Assembly: GCA_031556725.1 (NCBI GenBank) | Contig: JAVBSL010000025.1 | Span: 1 to 64,000 of the forward strand | DNA: 64,000 nt | Direction: 5' to 3' | Source of the DNA: UBA935 sp031556725 | GTDB taxonomy: Bacteria; Bacillota; Clostridia; Lachnospirales; Lachnospiraceae | Part shown: positions 45,727 through 54,706 of the stretch, piece by piece | How the letters are laid out: the number at the start of each line of letters is the position of its first letter | Position numbering within the stretch: the stretch's first letter is position 1 | Program-made: the position numbers and the translations under genes | Notes under the pieces: generated by a model | What the model was told of the DNA's origin: nothing | The model's input: the letters and a program-made list of their open reading frames with translations, nothing else | Database searches by the model: none

Positions 45727-46454
45727 AGCTGTTTTCCTCCGCTCATAATAGTAAAAAAATAGTCCTCCAAGCTATTTTTATATTCTGCCTTGACTTCAGC
45801 CAAGTCGCTTTCACATACTATTTTACCGTCAACGATTACTCCAATTTTATCAGCAACATGTTCAATTTCACTAAGAATATGACTGGATAATAAAATTGTT
45901 ATCCCATGCTCGTTTACAAGGCTTAAAAACAATTCTCTCATTGCCTTAATGCCCATAGGGTCAAGTCCGTTAATTGGCTCGTCTAAAATCAGAATTTTAG
46001 GCTGATGAATTAGCGCCCTCGCAATTCCCAATCGTTGACGCATTCCAAGGGAAAATTTAGCGACCGCTTTTTCGTGTACATCAGACAATCCTACCATTTT
46101 AAGTACTTTGTCAATTTCATATCCTTGATTACCCATGTATGCCAAGTGGATTTCTAAGTTTTTTCGTGCTGAAAGATGCTCATAAAAAGTAGGAGTTTCA
46201 ATTAAACTGCCAATTTGTAAAAGCATTCTATCACGATTTTGAAGCATATTATGTTCTAAAATTTCTACGCTACCGGCATCGGGTGTCAGCAATCCGGTAA
46301 GCAATTTAAACACTGTTGTCTTTCCTGCACCATTAGCACCAAGAAAGCCATAGATTGTACCCTCCTCAATACACATAGAGCAATCCTTGATAACTTGGTT
46401 TTGTCCAAAGCTTTTAGCTAAGTGAGTGGTTTGTACTGCAATTTTTCTGCTCAT
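45723..46454 (-). CDS. ABC transporter ATPase (BcrA-like)
   Basis: A 243-residue ATPase from ATG 46454, behind GGAGG. Walker A is GANGAGKTT, signature FSLGMRQRLGIA, Walker B KILILDEPINGLDP and switch His in LLSSHILSE. The family is that of bacitracin and lantibiotic-resistance exporters. A perfect palindromic operator lies between its promoter region and ribosome binding site, so it should be repressed by the TetR protein encoded just upstream. Confidence 0.92.
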   Translation of the reverse strand: MSRKIAVQTTHLAKSFGQNQVIKDCSMCIEEGTIYGFLGANGAGKTTVFKLLTGLLTPDAGSVEILEHNMLQNRDRMLLQIGSLIETPTFYEHLSARKNLEIHLAYMGNQGYEIDKVLKMVGLSDVHEKAVAKFSLGMRQRLGIARALIHQPKILILDEPINGLDPMGIKAMRELFLSLVNEHGITILLSSHILSEIEHVADKIGVIVDGKIVCESDLAEVKAEYKNSLEDYFFTIMSGGKQL

Positions 46455-46465
46455 TCAATTCCTCC

Positions 46466-46486
46466 AAAAACCGACTGTCGGTTTTT
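46466..46486. promoter_or_regulatory. TetR operator before the ABC exporter
   Basis: AAAAACCGAC-T-GTCGGTTTTT is a perfect 21-base palindrome 12 bases before the ATPase start. A weaker version of the same site lies upstream of the TetR gene (47,206-47,218). Confidence 0.8.
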
Positions 46487-46540
46487 ATATTTTTTTAAAA
46501 ATGGACTGTTTGATAACAGCCATTTTTAGATTATGGATAT

Positions 46541-47188
46541 TTAAAACATCCCTGTTTTAACATATCCGCCTGTAATATTCTCAATAAACTCATTGTCTAT
46601 TATATCTAATCCAAGAAGACACATAAGTGATTGCAAATAACAAAGACGTTTCTTTGTTTCCTCTAAATCTCGCTTAAAAAGCACCGGACTTGTCCAAAAG
46701 TTCAGGAGCAGTAAAAATATTTCTGCACATAAGGTAGGCTCTGTGGTTTGAATTGAACCATCTTTCATGCCTTCTTCTATGAGCTTTGAAATAATGGGAG
46801 CGTCTTGAGTAACGGCATTTTGCAAAGCCCCCATCACAAAATGTGAATCGTTTGATTGAGAGGATAAAACCGTATCAAAGGAATGTGTTTGTGTGTTCGT
46901 GCCCAACTGAAAAAGAATTTTTTTCATTTTTTCCTTTGCATTTTCTGCCTTGGTATTCTCAATTAAATCTCGCAACATATCAGCCGCATACTGTGCTCTT
47001 TTTTGTTTTACCGCTTCTAAGATTTCCTCCTTTGACTTGAAGTGATGATAAAGCCCACCCTTAGAAAGGTTGAGAGTATTTAAAATGTCTTGTATTGTAG
47101 TCTGCTCATAGCCTTTTTCAATAAATAATTTTACGGAAGCTTCGACTATTCTTTCTTGTGTCTGTTCGGGATGTTTATTTCTCCCCAT
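46541..47188 (-). CDS. TetR family repressor of the adjacent exporter
   Basis: A 215-residue regulator. The N-terminal HTH is textbook: RIVEASVKLFIEKGYEQTTI, then LNLSKGGLYHHFKSKEEIL. The C-terminal domain is helical with no known ligand. It precedes the ABC exporter genes on the same strand. ACCGAC half-sites occur both upstream of it and before the exporter, which supports self-regulation and control of the pump. Confidence 0.92.
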   Translation of the reverse strand: MGRNKHPEQTQERIVEASVKLFIEKGYEQTTIQDILNTLNLSKGGLYHHFKSKEEILEAVKQKRAQYAADMLRDLIENTKAENAKEKMKKILFQLGTNTQTHSFDTVLSSQSNDSHFVMGALQNAVTQDAPIISKLIEEGMKDGSIQTTEPTLCAEIFLLLLNFWTSPVLFKRDLEETKKRLCYLQSLMCLLGLDIIDNEFIENITGGYVKTGMF

Positions 47189-47205
47189 ATCAATCTCCTT
47201 TCTAA

Positions 47206-47218
47206 AACCGACGGTTGG
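47206..47218. promoter_or_regulatory. TetR operator upstream of its own gene
   Basis: ACCGAC-G-GTTGGT-like imperfect inverted repeat 18-30 bases before the TetR start codon. It shares the ACCGAC half-site with the perfect operator at 46,466. Confidence 0.6.
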
Positions 47219-47306
47219 TCTGTTTGTATGTTAACAGACTTTTCTTTTTTTGTCAACCTCTTTTCACGTTAAATATAAACCCTTACCTTTGCCCTTTATT
47301 GCAGTC

Positions 47307-47339
47307 AAAAACAGCGCCTCTCATCAGAAGCGCTGTTTT
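47307..47339 (-). terminator. intrinsic terminator after hflC
   Basis: On the minus strand AAAACAGCGCTTCT-loop-AGAGGCGCTGTTTT with a T-run, 12 bases after the hflC stop codon. Confidence 0.85.
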
Positions 47340-47350
47340 CCTTCATTTAT

Positions 47351-48214
47351 TTAATAAAATAATTGTGCTATGGGTGATGTTTCATCAATAATTAATGTCT
47401 TGTTATTTCCTTTCATAGTCTTTTTAGCTGCATCTAAGGATCGCAGAAATAAATAGAAGTCAGCCTTTTCCGGATCATTGTAAGCTTCACTTAAGATACG
47501 CATATACTCACCTTCACCTTTACCGATAATTTGTGCTGCCTGAGCGTCGGCCTTTGACTGCATAACGATAATCTCCGCGTTGGTATTATTGGATATTTCT
47601 TTTGCCTCTTCCTGACCTTCTGCCTTATAAGTAGCGGCAATATTATTTCTTTCGGAGATCATCCTTTCATAAACGGCATTTTTATTTTCATCCGGCAGAT
47701 CCAGGGATTTGGTTTCCACCGCAATCAATTTGACTCCGTACTGCTCCAGAGTGGTTCCGATATTATCTTTAATAGCCTGAGCCAACTCGCCGTCACGGCC
47801 ACTGATCACTTCCTCCTGGCTGAGACTGCTGATGACATTTTTTAAACTGTTATATACGATGGTATCGATACGGAATTCCGCATTACTTTTTTGTGCACTT
47901 AGTGTCTGTGTATACTTGTAAGGATCTTCTATTTTCCATAATACAAAGCAATCCGCGATCATGGATTTTTTATCCTTGGTCATAACATCACTGATTGCCA
48001 AATCATATAAAAGTACCTCTTTTTGAATTGCTTCATCAGTCTGAATAAAGGGTATTTTTATACTGAGTCCCGGCTCCTGACGAATGCTCACAATCCTGCC
48101 AAACTGCTTGATCAGCGTATACTCATTAGGGTTGGTGACGACCATACTGCTGTTTATTACAAAAAGCGCTATTATTGCAATGATAATTACTACGATTCCT
48201 GTTTTCTTTTTCAT
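47351..48214 (-). CDS. hflC: HflC, SPFH-domain protease modulator
   Basis: A 287-residue protein with an N-terminal membrane anchor (GIVVIIIAIIALFVINSSMV) and an SPFH/prohibitin domain (NEYTLIKQFGRIVSIRQEPG). A helical region follows that contains AEIIVMQSKADAQAAQIIGK and GEYMRILSEAYNDPEKADFYLFLRSLDA. HflC forms a membrane complex with HflK that modulates the FtsH protease. It lies two bases after hflK in a two-gene operon and ends at a clear terminator. Confidence 0.93.
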   Translation of the reverse strand: MKKKTGIVVIIIAIIALFVINSSMVVTNPNEYTLIKQFGRIVSIRQEPGLSIKIPFIQTDEAIQKEVLLYDLAISDVMTKDKKSMIADCFVLWKIEDPYKYTQTLSAQKSNAEFRIDTIVYNSLKNVISSLSQEEVISGRDGELAQAIKDNIGTTLEQYGVKLIAVETKSLDLPDENKNAVYERMISERNNIAATYKAEGQEEAKEISNNTNAEIIVMQSKADAQAAQIIGKGEGEYMRILSEAYNDPEKADFYLFLRSLDAAKKTMKGNNKTLIIDETSPIAQLFY

Positions 48215-48216
48215 GG

Positions 48217-49254
48217 CTATTCTCCTTTTTTCTCCACATCGGTACTATTCGCTTCTTCCTTATCTGCGTTAGGAGTACTTCCCCCCGTTATAGACGAAAA
48301 ATTTGCAAAAGACTCAAGGGGCAGCATAGTTTGAGTAGAACCATTACTCTTTTCAATAATAATCTTCATCTCCGGCAGAATTTCTTCCATTGTCTCATAG
48401 AACATTCTCTGCTTCGTAATAAGGGGGTACTTCTGATACTCCGCATAAAGTTCATTTAATCTGGCTACCTGACCGGTTGCTTCATTAACCCGTTCCTCCG
48501 CCTGTGCCTGCGCAGTCTTTACTGTCTCATCAGCTGCCGCCCTGGCTGCCGGAATATCTTCGTTTCTTTTTTGGTTTGCTTTATTAATAGAAGTTTCTTT
48601 TCCCTGTTTCGCATTCTCGACATTTTTAAAGGCACTGATTACTTCCTGGGTAGGCGGTTCGGCATCCTGAATAGTAATATTGACAAGCTGCAAGCCGATA
48701 TCCTCATCCTCTAAACGATTCATAATCTTTTCTTTGATAGATGCCTGAATCTCACTTTTTCCCGTGGTAATGACACTATCCACATCATAAAGGCCGATAG
48801 TATCCCTGATATAACTCTGGGTAAGCATCTTTAAAATAGATATTGGATTTTCCGATGCATACAGATACTTAATCGGATCGGTCACGCGATACTCCACGTA
48901 AAAGTCCACGTTAACAAAATTATAGTCTCTGGTAATCATAAATGATTCTGAGTCTACCGCCGCATCACTATCCGCTACATAGCCGATAGGAAATCCGTTA
49001 ATGGTCTTCGGCACCTTCTGAAGCCTTTGTATGTATGGTAATTTCACATGAATACCTGATTCCTCCACCACTGACGGTACGCCAAAAGTAGTAATTACCG
49101 CATACTCATTTTCCTTCAGCGAATATATGCTTCCTATCAGCAGGTATAAAATGATAAGCACACCCGCAATAAGTCCGATTATTCCGCCGATCCTAACCTT
49201 TTTCTTTTTCTGGTCTTTCTGCTCATAAACAGTGTTTTGTTTCTTTTCGAACAT
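48217..49254 (-). CDS. hflK: HflK, SPFH-domain protease modulator
   Basis: A 345-residue protein: basic N-terminus, one membrane segment (IGGIIGLIAGVLIILYLLIG, about residues 22-41) and an SPFH domain (NEYAVITTFGVPSVVEESGI...KLPYIQ). A long coiled helix follows (RNEDIPAARAAADETVKTAQ) with a Ser/Thr-rich tail. It is the partner of HflC. A structured leader with a hairpin and T-run lies about 55-100 bases before the start codon. Confidence 0.93.
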   Translation of the reverse strand: MFEKKQNTVYEQKDQKKKKVRIGGIIGLIAGVLIILYLLIGSIYSLKENEYAVITTFGVPSVVEESGIHVKLPYIQRLQKVPKTINGFPIGYVADSDAAVDSESFMITRDYNFVNVDFYVEYRVTDPIKYLYASENPISILKMLTQSYIRDTIGLYDVDSVITTGKSEIQASIKEKIMNRLEDEDIGLQLVNITIQDAEPPTQEVISAFKNVENAKQGKETSINKANQKRNEDIPAARAAADETVKTAQAQAEERVNEATGQVARLNELYAEYQKYPLITKQRMFYETMEEILPEMKIIIEKSNGSTQTMLPLESFANFSSITGGSTPNADKEEANSTDVEKKGE

Positions 49255-49309
49255 AATGTTCCTCCTTGTTTTCTTAGATACTGCTTGTTATAAGAGTTGG
49301 CCTTTGTAT

Positions 49310-49353
49310 AAAAAAGACTCTTATCGCAGTATCTATACTACGATAAAAGTCTT
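49310..49353 (-). terminator. strong hairpin with T-run ahead of hflK
   Basis: On the minus strand AAGACTTTTATCG pairs with CGATAAGAGTCTT and is followed by TTTT. It lies 136 bases after the phosphatase stop and 56 bases before hflK. A second, imperfect stem (GAAACG...GUUUC around 49,370-49,412) lies just upstream. It may simply end the upstream operon or act as an attenuator for hflKC. Confidence 0.7.
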
Positions 49354-49488
49354 GCTACAGTTCACACTGATCTGAAACGGATGATAATCATCGTCCTGAC
49401 GTTTCAAATATACCCGGGATATAAGCTACTCCCTTTTATCTGTTGAAAAACATAATAACATATTGTTAATTAATTGTCAATAACTTTT

Positions 49489-51102
49489 TTACTTTATTTC
49501 CATCATCAGCATGGTAATATCATCTGCCTGATCTGCACCATCGGCAAACCGGTCGATTTCAGCCTTAATATCTTTTAATTGTCCGTCCAGTGTCCGGTTT
49601 TCCAGATCAAGCTGATTTAATGTATCTAACAGTCTCGGATCTGAGAACAGTTCATCCTGCGGATTCATCGCTTCTGTCACACCATCTGTATACATAAACA
49701 GCCGGTCTCCGGATTGCAGTGTAACCTGCTGGGGCTTATACCGTATATCCTCCATTCCTGCCAGAACAAAACCCGGTCTTGTGGGAAGCCAGGTGAATTC
49801 CCCACCCTTTCTGTACAGTGCCGGCGGATTATGTCCGGCATTCACATAGGTAAAGATTCCTGTTGATATCTCATAAACACCGGCAAATACCGTAACAAAC
49901 ATACTTGCTGTATTATTTTCACATAACTGATTATTTACCAGTTCAAAGACTTTCTCCACCTCAAGCTTATTTTGCATCTGATTCTTCAAAAGGGTCTTGG
50001 ATATTACCATGAACAACGCTGCCGGAACTCCCTTACCCGATACATCGGCCATAACTATTCCTAAATGATCATCGTCAATCAAAAAGAAATCGTAAAAGTC
50101 TCCGCCCACTTCTTTCGCCGGAAGATTGGTTGCAAAAATGTCAAACTCTTCCTTATTGGGAAAGGGCGGGAAAATGCAGGGAAGCATATCGGCCTGAATC
50201 TTTGTAGCAACATTAAGCTCAGCCCCGATCCGTTCCTTTTCTGCTGTAACCGATGTAATATTTTCTATGTACTTTTCAACATCAATTTCCATCTTACTGA
50301 TAGCCTGCGCCAAAATACCGATTTCATCCGAGCTTGTAATTCCTGACAATGCCTCGGTATTTTTCACATTATCACCGGCAAAACGATTCGCCTCTCTGGT
50401 GATAGTAAGAATTGGCCGTATCATTTCTCTATTCAGGTATAGCGTATACAGAATCAGGAATATGACCGCTGCCAGCGCTGTGACTTCCATAATATGCAAA
50501 ACATAAGTCTCTCTGGCCTTCTCCAGCGATGTCATTGCCTTTTCTACACCAAGGAAGGCAATAATCTCTCCTTTTGAATTATAAACTGCCGTTCCTGCTG
50601 TTGTATGAGCTCCGGACTCCTCGGAATAGGAATAGCAGTATTCCGTTACACGCTCACCGGTAGTCATAACTTTTTTAACGTTATTTACATATTTTCCATC
50701 AATATCCTTCGCCGTATATCCAAGCTCATAGCGATCGAAGCCCAGTGCCGGATTAATGGAATCATAGATATAAGTCAGGGTCATATAATCTGAAGGGTCA
50801 ACCTTGGCTACATAGATAAAGGTCGCATTGGTGGTTATCACCAATTGATCCAGATCATGTAATATTCTGTCATACTCCGCATCGGTTACACCCGTTTCCA
50901 GATATTCATCCAGTTTATCGGCATTTAGATAAGATTTTGCTGTTTCTGCTATTTCATATGCGGTATCGTTATATTGCAGCTCCAAAACCGATGTGAATTC
51001 CTGATAGCCCATATAGCATATTACAATACATAGTAAAATACTAAATAAAATAACACTGATCGTCAGCTTTACCGCCAACCTCGATTTACGTTGTTTCTTC
51101 AT
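49489..51102 (-). CDS. membrane SpoIIE/PP2C-type serine phosphatase with HAMP
   Basis: A 537-residue protein. Two membrane segments (about 12-30 and 205-225) flank an extracytoplasmic sensor domain. HAMP follows (about 226-280), and then a SpoIIE/RsbU-type PP2C domain (about 310-537) with metal-binding Asp residues in GGDFYDFFLID, MADVSGKGVPAALF, MYTDGVTEAMN and ADDITML. Such phosphatases act on anti-sigma-antagonist proteins in partner-switching. It overlaps the GH3 gene by four bases and is last in an operon with the MATE-GHKL fusion, whose kinase-like domain makes a functional link attractive. Confidence 0.9.
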   Translation of the reverse strand: MKKQRKSRLAVKLTISVILFSILLCIVICYMGYQEFTSVLELQYNDTAYEIAETAKSYLNADKLDEYLETGVTDAEYDRILHDLDQLVITTNATFIYVAKVDPSDYMTLTYIYDSINPALGFDRYELGYTAKDIDGKYVNNVKKVMTTGERVTEYCYSYSEESGAHTTAGTAVYNSKGEIIAFLGVEKAMTSLEKARETYVLHIMEVTALAAVIFLILYTLYLNREMIRPILTITREANRFAGDNVKNTEALSGITSSDEIGILAQAISKMEIDVEKYIENITSVTAEKERIGAELNVATKIQADMLPCIFPPFPNKEEFDIFATNLPAKEVGGDFYDFFLIDDDHLGIVMADVSGKGVPAALFMVISKTLLKNQMQNKLEVEKVFELVNNQLCENNTASMFVTVFAGVYEISTGIFTYVNAGHNPPALYRKGGEFTWLPTRPGFVLAGMEDIRYKPQQVTLQSGDRLFMYTDGVTEAMNPQDELFSDPRLLDTLNQLDLENRTLDGQLKDIKAEIDRFADGADQADDITMLMMEIK

Positions 51103-52778
51103 AATCTACCCATACCCTTCTTGTATTCCTCTGCAAAAAATTTTTTCTTTTCTTCTGTATTTAAAATTCTAAGAGGCTTACTCTGTCCCATTTCATGCCC
51201 CTGTTTTGCCAGGCTTTTATCATATGATGCAAAAATTCCTTCCGGCAGATGCACCATATGCAGCGGATCAATATCCCCCATGCGCCGGCACCCCTGATAG
51301 TCAAAACTGCTTTCACATAAGCAGGCATCCATGATTGCGTCCGCGTTCTCCGGCAATTTTCCGGCACACTCCACATAAACCAGATAGTGTTTGGAATGCA
51401 TTGAGTAATCTTCCTGTGCACAATATCCTACCACCTGCAGATTTGTTTTCTGCTCAAACAGTTTCATGGCCCGCTCCAATTGTTCCGTATTTGTCTTTTC
51501 ATCGACAATACTTAATATCTGATTTCTGCGATAGCAAAAGCGTATTACCGGAGCTGATCCATAAAAGTCCACTACCTCCACCACATCATAAAGGGCATAT
51601 CTGTATAATCCGGAATGATTGGTGAAAATTATTTCATATTTTTCTCCTTTCTTTACATCCTTCATCAGTAACGGGCGCTTGTTATCATTATCACTCTGAT
51701 GCTCCGGTTTAAATTCAAACAGACCCGATTCCGGTAAAAGAATGTACGCATCTGCTTCATTTACCTGCCTGGCAACACCGAAAATCCCTTCGGTTGCGGC
51801 ATATGCAAAGTAATGAACCGGTACTTCTCCTGCGTATTTATGCAGTTCTTCCATATAGTTGGAAAAAGTACTGCCCCCAATCACCAGAATGTATTTCACA
51901 TTTTCCCATATCTTTGTAATAAGCTTTTCGGAAAAATGTTCTCTGGAAATGTTCCTTAGTTCTCTTGCCCGTTCAGGGTTTGGTAAAAGCCATTTATTTA
52001 CCTTTTCCCGCCACTCTTCGCTTAAAGCAATGCTGTCATCCACCGTTCCGGATTCCATATCACGCAGCAGCAGATCCCAGTTCTTTTCTATGTAATGCAG
52101 CACTCCTACCACCCGGTGAATAAATACACCATGAATACATCTGACATCTCTTTCCGCTAACGCAAATCTTACCTTTATGTATATCAAATCATCTAATTTA
52201 TCCGGGAAAATAATCTCTCTGACCGCTGTATAATCCGAGCAGTCAAAGGTATTCTCCTGATCCATCCATTGATACAGAGAACTGGAACGGATTCCATTCA
52301 TCACGCCATTTTCCATATAGGTTTTAAAAAATTCGCCTGTCTGAAAAATTTTCCCAAAAAAATCTGTTTCGCCGCGTTCTTCATAATACTCTTGAACCAT
52401 TCCGAAAACAGCTCCATATACATAGGTATAATGCATCATCATATCGGCTTCCGCTACCGGCAGATATTTTGGTTTTCCGGTGCTGCCGGAACTGATTGCA
52501 TAATAAACAGGGTCCTTATCCGTAAGCTGTCCTTTTTCGCCCTGTATCATCTTCTGAATGTAACCGCTGTAATCCTCATATGTCGTAACGGGCAGTCTGT
52601 CCTGATACTCTTCTATTGTATGAATGGTTTCAAAATTATATTTCTTTCCGTACTGAGTATGCCGGTTTTCCCACAGTAAATCCTGCACCAGCTTCTCTTG
52701 AATAATAGGAGCATTGTTTGTGGCAGTGCGCAGCTTCTTCATGCTCTCTTTGCCTAATTCCGTGTAATTAGTCTTCAT
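51099..52778 (-). CDS. GH3-family acyl-adenylating enzyme
   Basis: A 559-residue protein of the GH3 auxin-responsive family, a branch of the ANL adenylating enzymes. Visible motifs: ATP-binding YAISSGSTGKPKYLP (about residues 88-102), HYFAYAATEGIFG (about 320), and YEIIFTNHSGLYRYALYDVV (about 375-394), with FCYRRNQILSIVDEKTN beyond. Plant GH3 enzymes conjugate acyl acids to amino acids; the bacterial substrates are unknown. It lies between a MATE-GHKL fusion (13 bases) and a PP2C phosphatase (4-base overlap). This context suggests a small-molecule or surface product made and exported under a phosphorylation-type switch. Confidence 0.88.
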   Translation of the reverse strand: MKTNYTELGKESMKKLRTATNNAPIIQEKLVQDLLWENRHTQYGKKYNFETIHTIEEYQDRLPVTTYEDYSGYIQKMIQGEKGQLTDKDPVYYAISSGSTGKPKYLPVAEADMMMHYTYVYGAVFGMVQEYYEERGETDFFGKIFQTGEFFKTYMENGVMNGIRSSSLYQWMDQENTFDCSDYTAVREIIFPDKLDDLIYIKVRFALAERDVRCIHGVFIHRVVGVLHYIEKNWDLLLRDMESGTVDDSIALSEEWREKVNKWLLPNPERARELRNISREHFSEKLITKIWENVKYILVIGGSTFSNYMEELHKYAGEVPVHYFAYAATEGIFGVARQVNEADAYILLPESGLFEFKPEHQSDNDNKRPLLMKDVKKGEKYEIIFTNHSGLYRYALYDVVEVVDFYGSAPVIRFCYRRNQILSIVDEKTNTEQLERAMKLFEQKTNLQVVGYCAQEDYSMHSKHYLVYVECAGKLPENADAIMDACLCESSFDYQGCRRMGDIDPLHMVHLPEGIFASYDKSLAKQGHEMGQSKPLRILNTEEKKKFFAEEYKKGMGRL

Positions 52779-52790
52779 CTTTTTCCTTAT

Positions 52791-54539
52791 CTAAACTAAT
52801 ATTTGCAGGGTATTCATTCCAAAAACCCGCTGATACATAATAACCTCTGCCATGTTCTTTATGAGACGAATTCCCATATACAAATCCAAGCTGTCCTGCT
52901 CATCTTCGGTTTGATTTTCCGTTCTTTGAAGGGGGTTAAATTCCATTCCATTGTAACGGATTCTGATGCCGATTAAATCCACTTGCAAAGCGAATGCCCT
53001 GACATCAAATGTGACTTCCGACCCTTCATTCACCTCAAGAATCAATGTCATTATCTCTTCAATCGCCAGGCTGATGCTCATAACCTGTTTAGGCAGCATT
53101 TCATTGTTTTCACAAAATTCCGATACCTTAGAACTGGCTTCGCAGATATTATCCACATTGCCCTGCACTGAGAAATTCATGACCTTCCCATTTCTCTCAA
53201 GAGTATAATCCATTAACAGAAAACGCGTACACTGAGGTTGTCTTCGGTGATAGATCCCGGTAACGATAAACCATACTATCAATGTTGCCGCTTCACCAAA
53301 AAGCAAAAACCACCACGGGCTGATTCCTGCATGTAATGACAGAAATAATGCTCCCACCGAGAAAATAAATACCCTTGATATGATAATCACATTTGATAAA
53401 AGCACACGACCGGATACATTATAGTATCCGGATAAAATACTGTTCCATAAGGATGGAAAAAGGCTGATTGCCAAAATAATCATTGGCAGCCGTAAGGATA
53501 CTCCCAGTCCATATAATCCGGAAATCACGTTTGCACAGCTAACAATAATCACCGCAAATATGGCACTGTAAATCACGCCATGCCGCCACTGCTGCCTGAT
53601 CAGCAGCTTGGCACTGTCATTGTCACGCTCCCCGCTATAGATTCCCTGCATCGCCGATGCCGCCTGGGGAACACCATCCGTCACACATAGTGAAAAGGCA
53701 CTGATACAATTGATCGCCGAAAATACTGCCACACCTAAACTTCCCCCATATTTTAACAGAAGAAAATTGATTGCCAGAACCCGCAGGGTCTGAAAGGCAT
53801 TGTTCATGGCAGAGGGACTTCCTGCTTTTGCTATGTCCAACCATACTTCTTTTTCCAATATGGGACCAAGTCCAAAGCGAAAGCCGCTTCGCTTATCACA
53901 CAAAAAGTAAAAACCAACAGCACAGGCTACCGCTGTTGCAATTACGCTGGCCCATGCGGCACCGCCTACCCCCATGTTCCACACATACAGAAAAAGAATA
54001 TCTAAAATGATATTGCCGCCTGCCATAATAACCATCATGACGGTAACCACTTTATTCCTTCCATCCATTCTCAAATACCAAAACGGAATGTAAAGCATAA
54101 TTTTCGGTAATGCACCGATTAGCGTAATTCCGGCATAGGAAGCAACCATCGCTTCCAATTCCGGCTCCTGAACCAGTAAGTGCACAATTGGCTGCAGCAG
54201 CAGTACTCCAATTACACTGATCAGAATTGAGGCCGCCAAACATGAAAATATTGATGTATGATATAATTTCTGACCCTTTTCCATCAGATTCTTTCCGATA
54301 GCACCTGCTGCTTCAATGGCAGTACCGGAAACAAGAAAGGATCCCACAATACACAACATCAAATAAACCGGCAAACAAAGGTTAATTGCTGCCAGCCCAT
54401 TTGTTCCGATTCTCTGCCCCACTAAAATACCATCAACAAGAATATTTATGGTTCCGCCCAAAATAGATAGCATACAGGGAATAAGTGCCTTTTGATATGC
54501 CCCTTTTAAGAACTGCTCGTCTTGTTTTAATATATCCAC
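52791..54539 (-). CDS. MATE transporter fused to a GHKL ATPase-like domain
   Basis: A 582-residue protein. Residues 1-440 form a MATE/polysaccharide-flippase-like transporter of twelve segments (MLSILGGTINILVDGILVGQ; AFQTLRVLAINFLLLKYGGS; SAINCISAFSLCVTDGVP). The last 130 residues form an RsbW/SpoIIAB-like HATPase fold (QVMSISLAIEEIMTLILEVN; IRIRYNGMEFNPL; LYMGIRLIKNMAEVI). The N-box Asn normally after the Thr appears replaced by Leu, and the G1-box Asp by Tyr, so ATP binding may be altered or lost. It is the first gene of the operon with GH3 and PP2C. Confidence 0.85.
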   Translation of the reverse strand: MDILKQDEQFLKGAYQKALIPCMLSILGGTINILVDGILVGQRIGTNGLAAINLCLPVYLMLCIVGSFLVSGTAIEAAGAIGKNLMEKGQKLYHTSIFSCLAASILISVIGVLLLQPIVHLLVQEPELEAMVASYAGITLIGALPKIMLYIPFWYLRMDGRNKVVTVMMVIMAGGNIILDILFLYVWNMGVGGAAWASVIATAVACAVGFYFLCDKRSGFRFGLGPILEKEVWLDIAKAGSPSAMNNAFQTLRVLAINFLLLKYGGSLGVAVFSAINCISAFSLCVTDGVPQAASAMQGIYSGERDNDSAKLLIRQQWRHGVIYSAIFAVIIVSCANVISGLYGLGVSLRLPMIILAISLFPSLWNSILSGYYNVSGRVLLSNVIIISRVFIFSVGALFLSLHAGISPWWFLLFGEAATLIVWFIVTGIYHRRQPQCTRFLLMDYTLERNGKVMNFSVQGNVDNICEASSKVSEFCENNEMLPKQVMSISLAIEEIMTLILEVNEGSEVTFDVRAFALQVDLIGIRIRYNGMEFNPLQRTENQTEDEQDSLDLYMGIRLIKNMAEVIMYQRVFGMNTLQILV

Positions 54540-54680
54540 CTTACACCTCTTGTGTCTCTTATTACTTTATAACTTAACATTTTTATTCATATTTTTCAAC
54601 CTAACAATGCAATGCCCGGCCATAAGTGGCACATTATACAAAATAATTGCAATTGTGCCGGATAGAATATATAGAAAATA

Positions 54681-54706
54681 AGGGAAAACCATATTTCCCT
54701 TTTTTA
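54681..54706. terminator. terminator-like hairpin after the DUF2087 gene
   Basis: GGGAAA-loop-TTTCCC with T-rich flanks on both strands at the stop codon of the regulator gene. Confidence 0.6.

Noticed and set aside
49365..49440. c-di-GMP, SAM or T-box riboswitch before hflK
   Set aside because: None of the conserved core sequences of these classes is present; only stems are visible.
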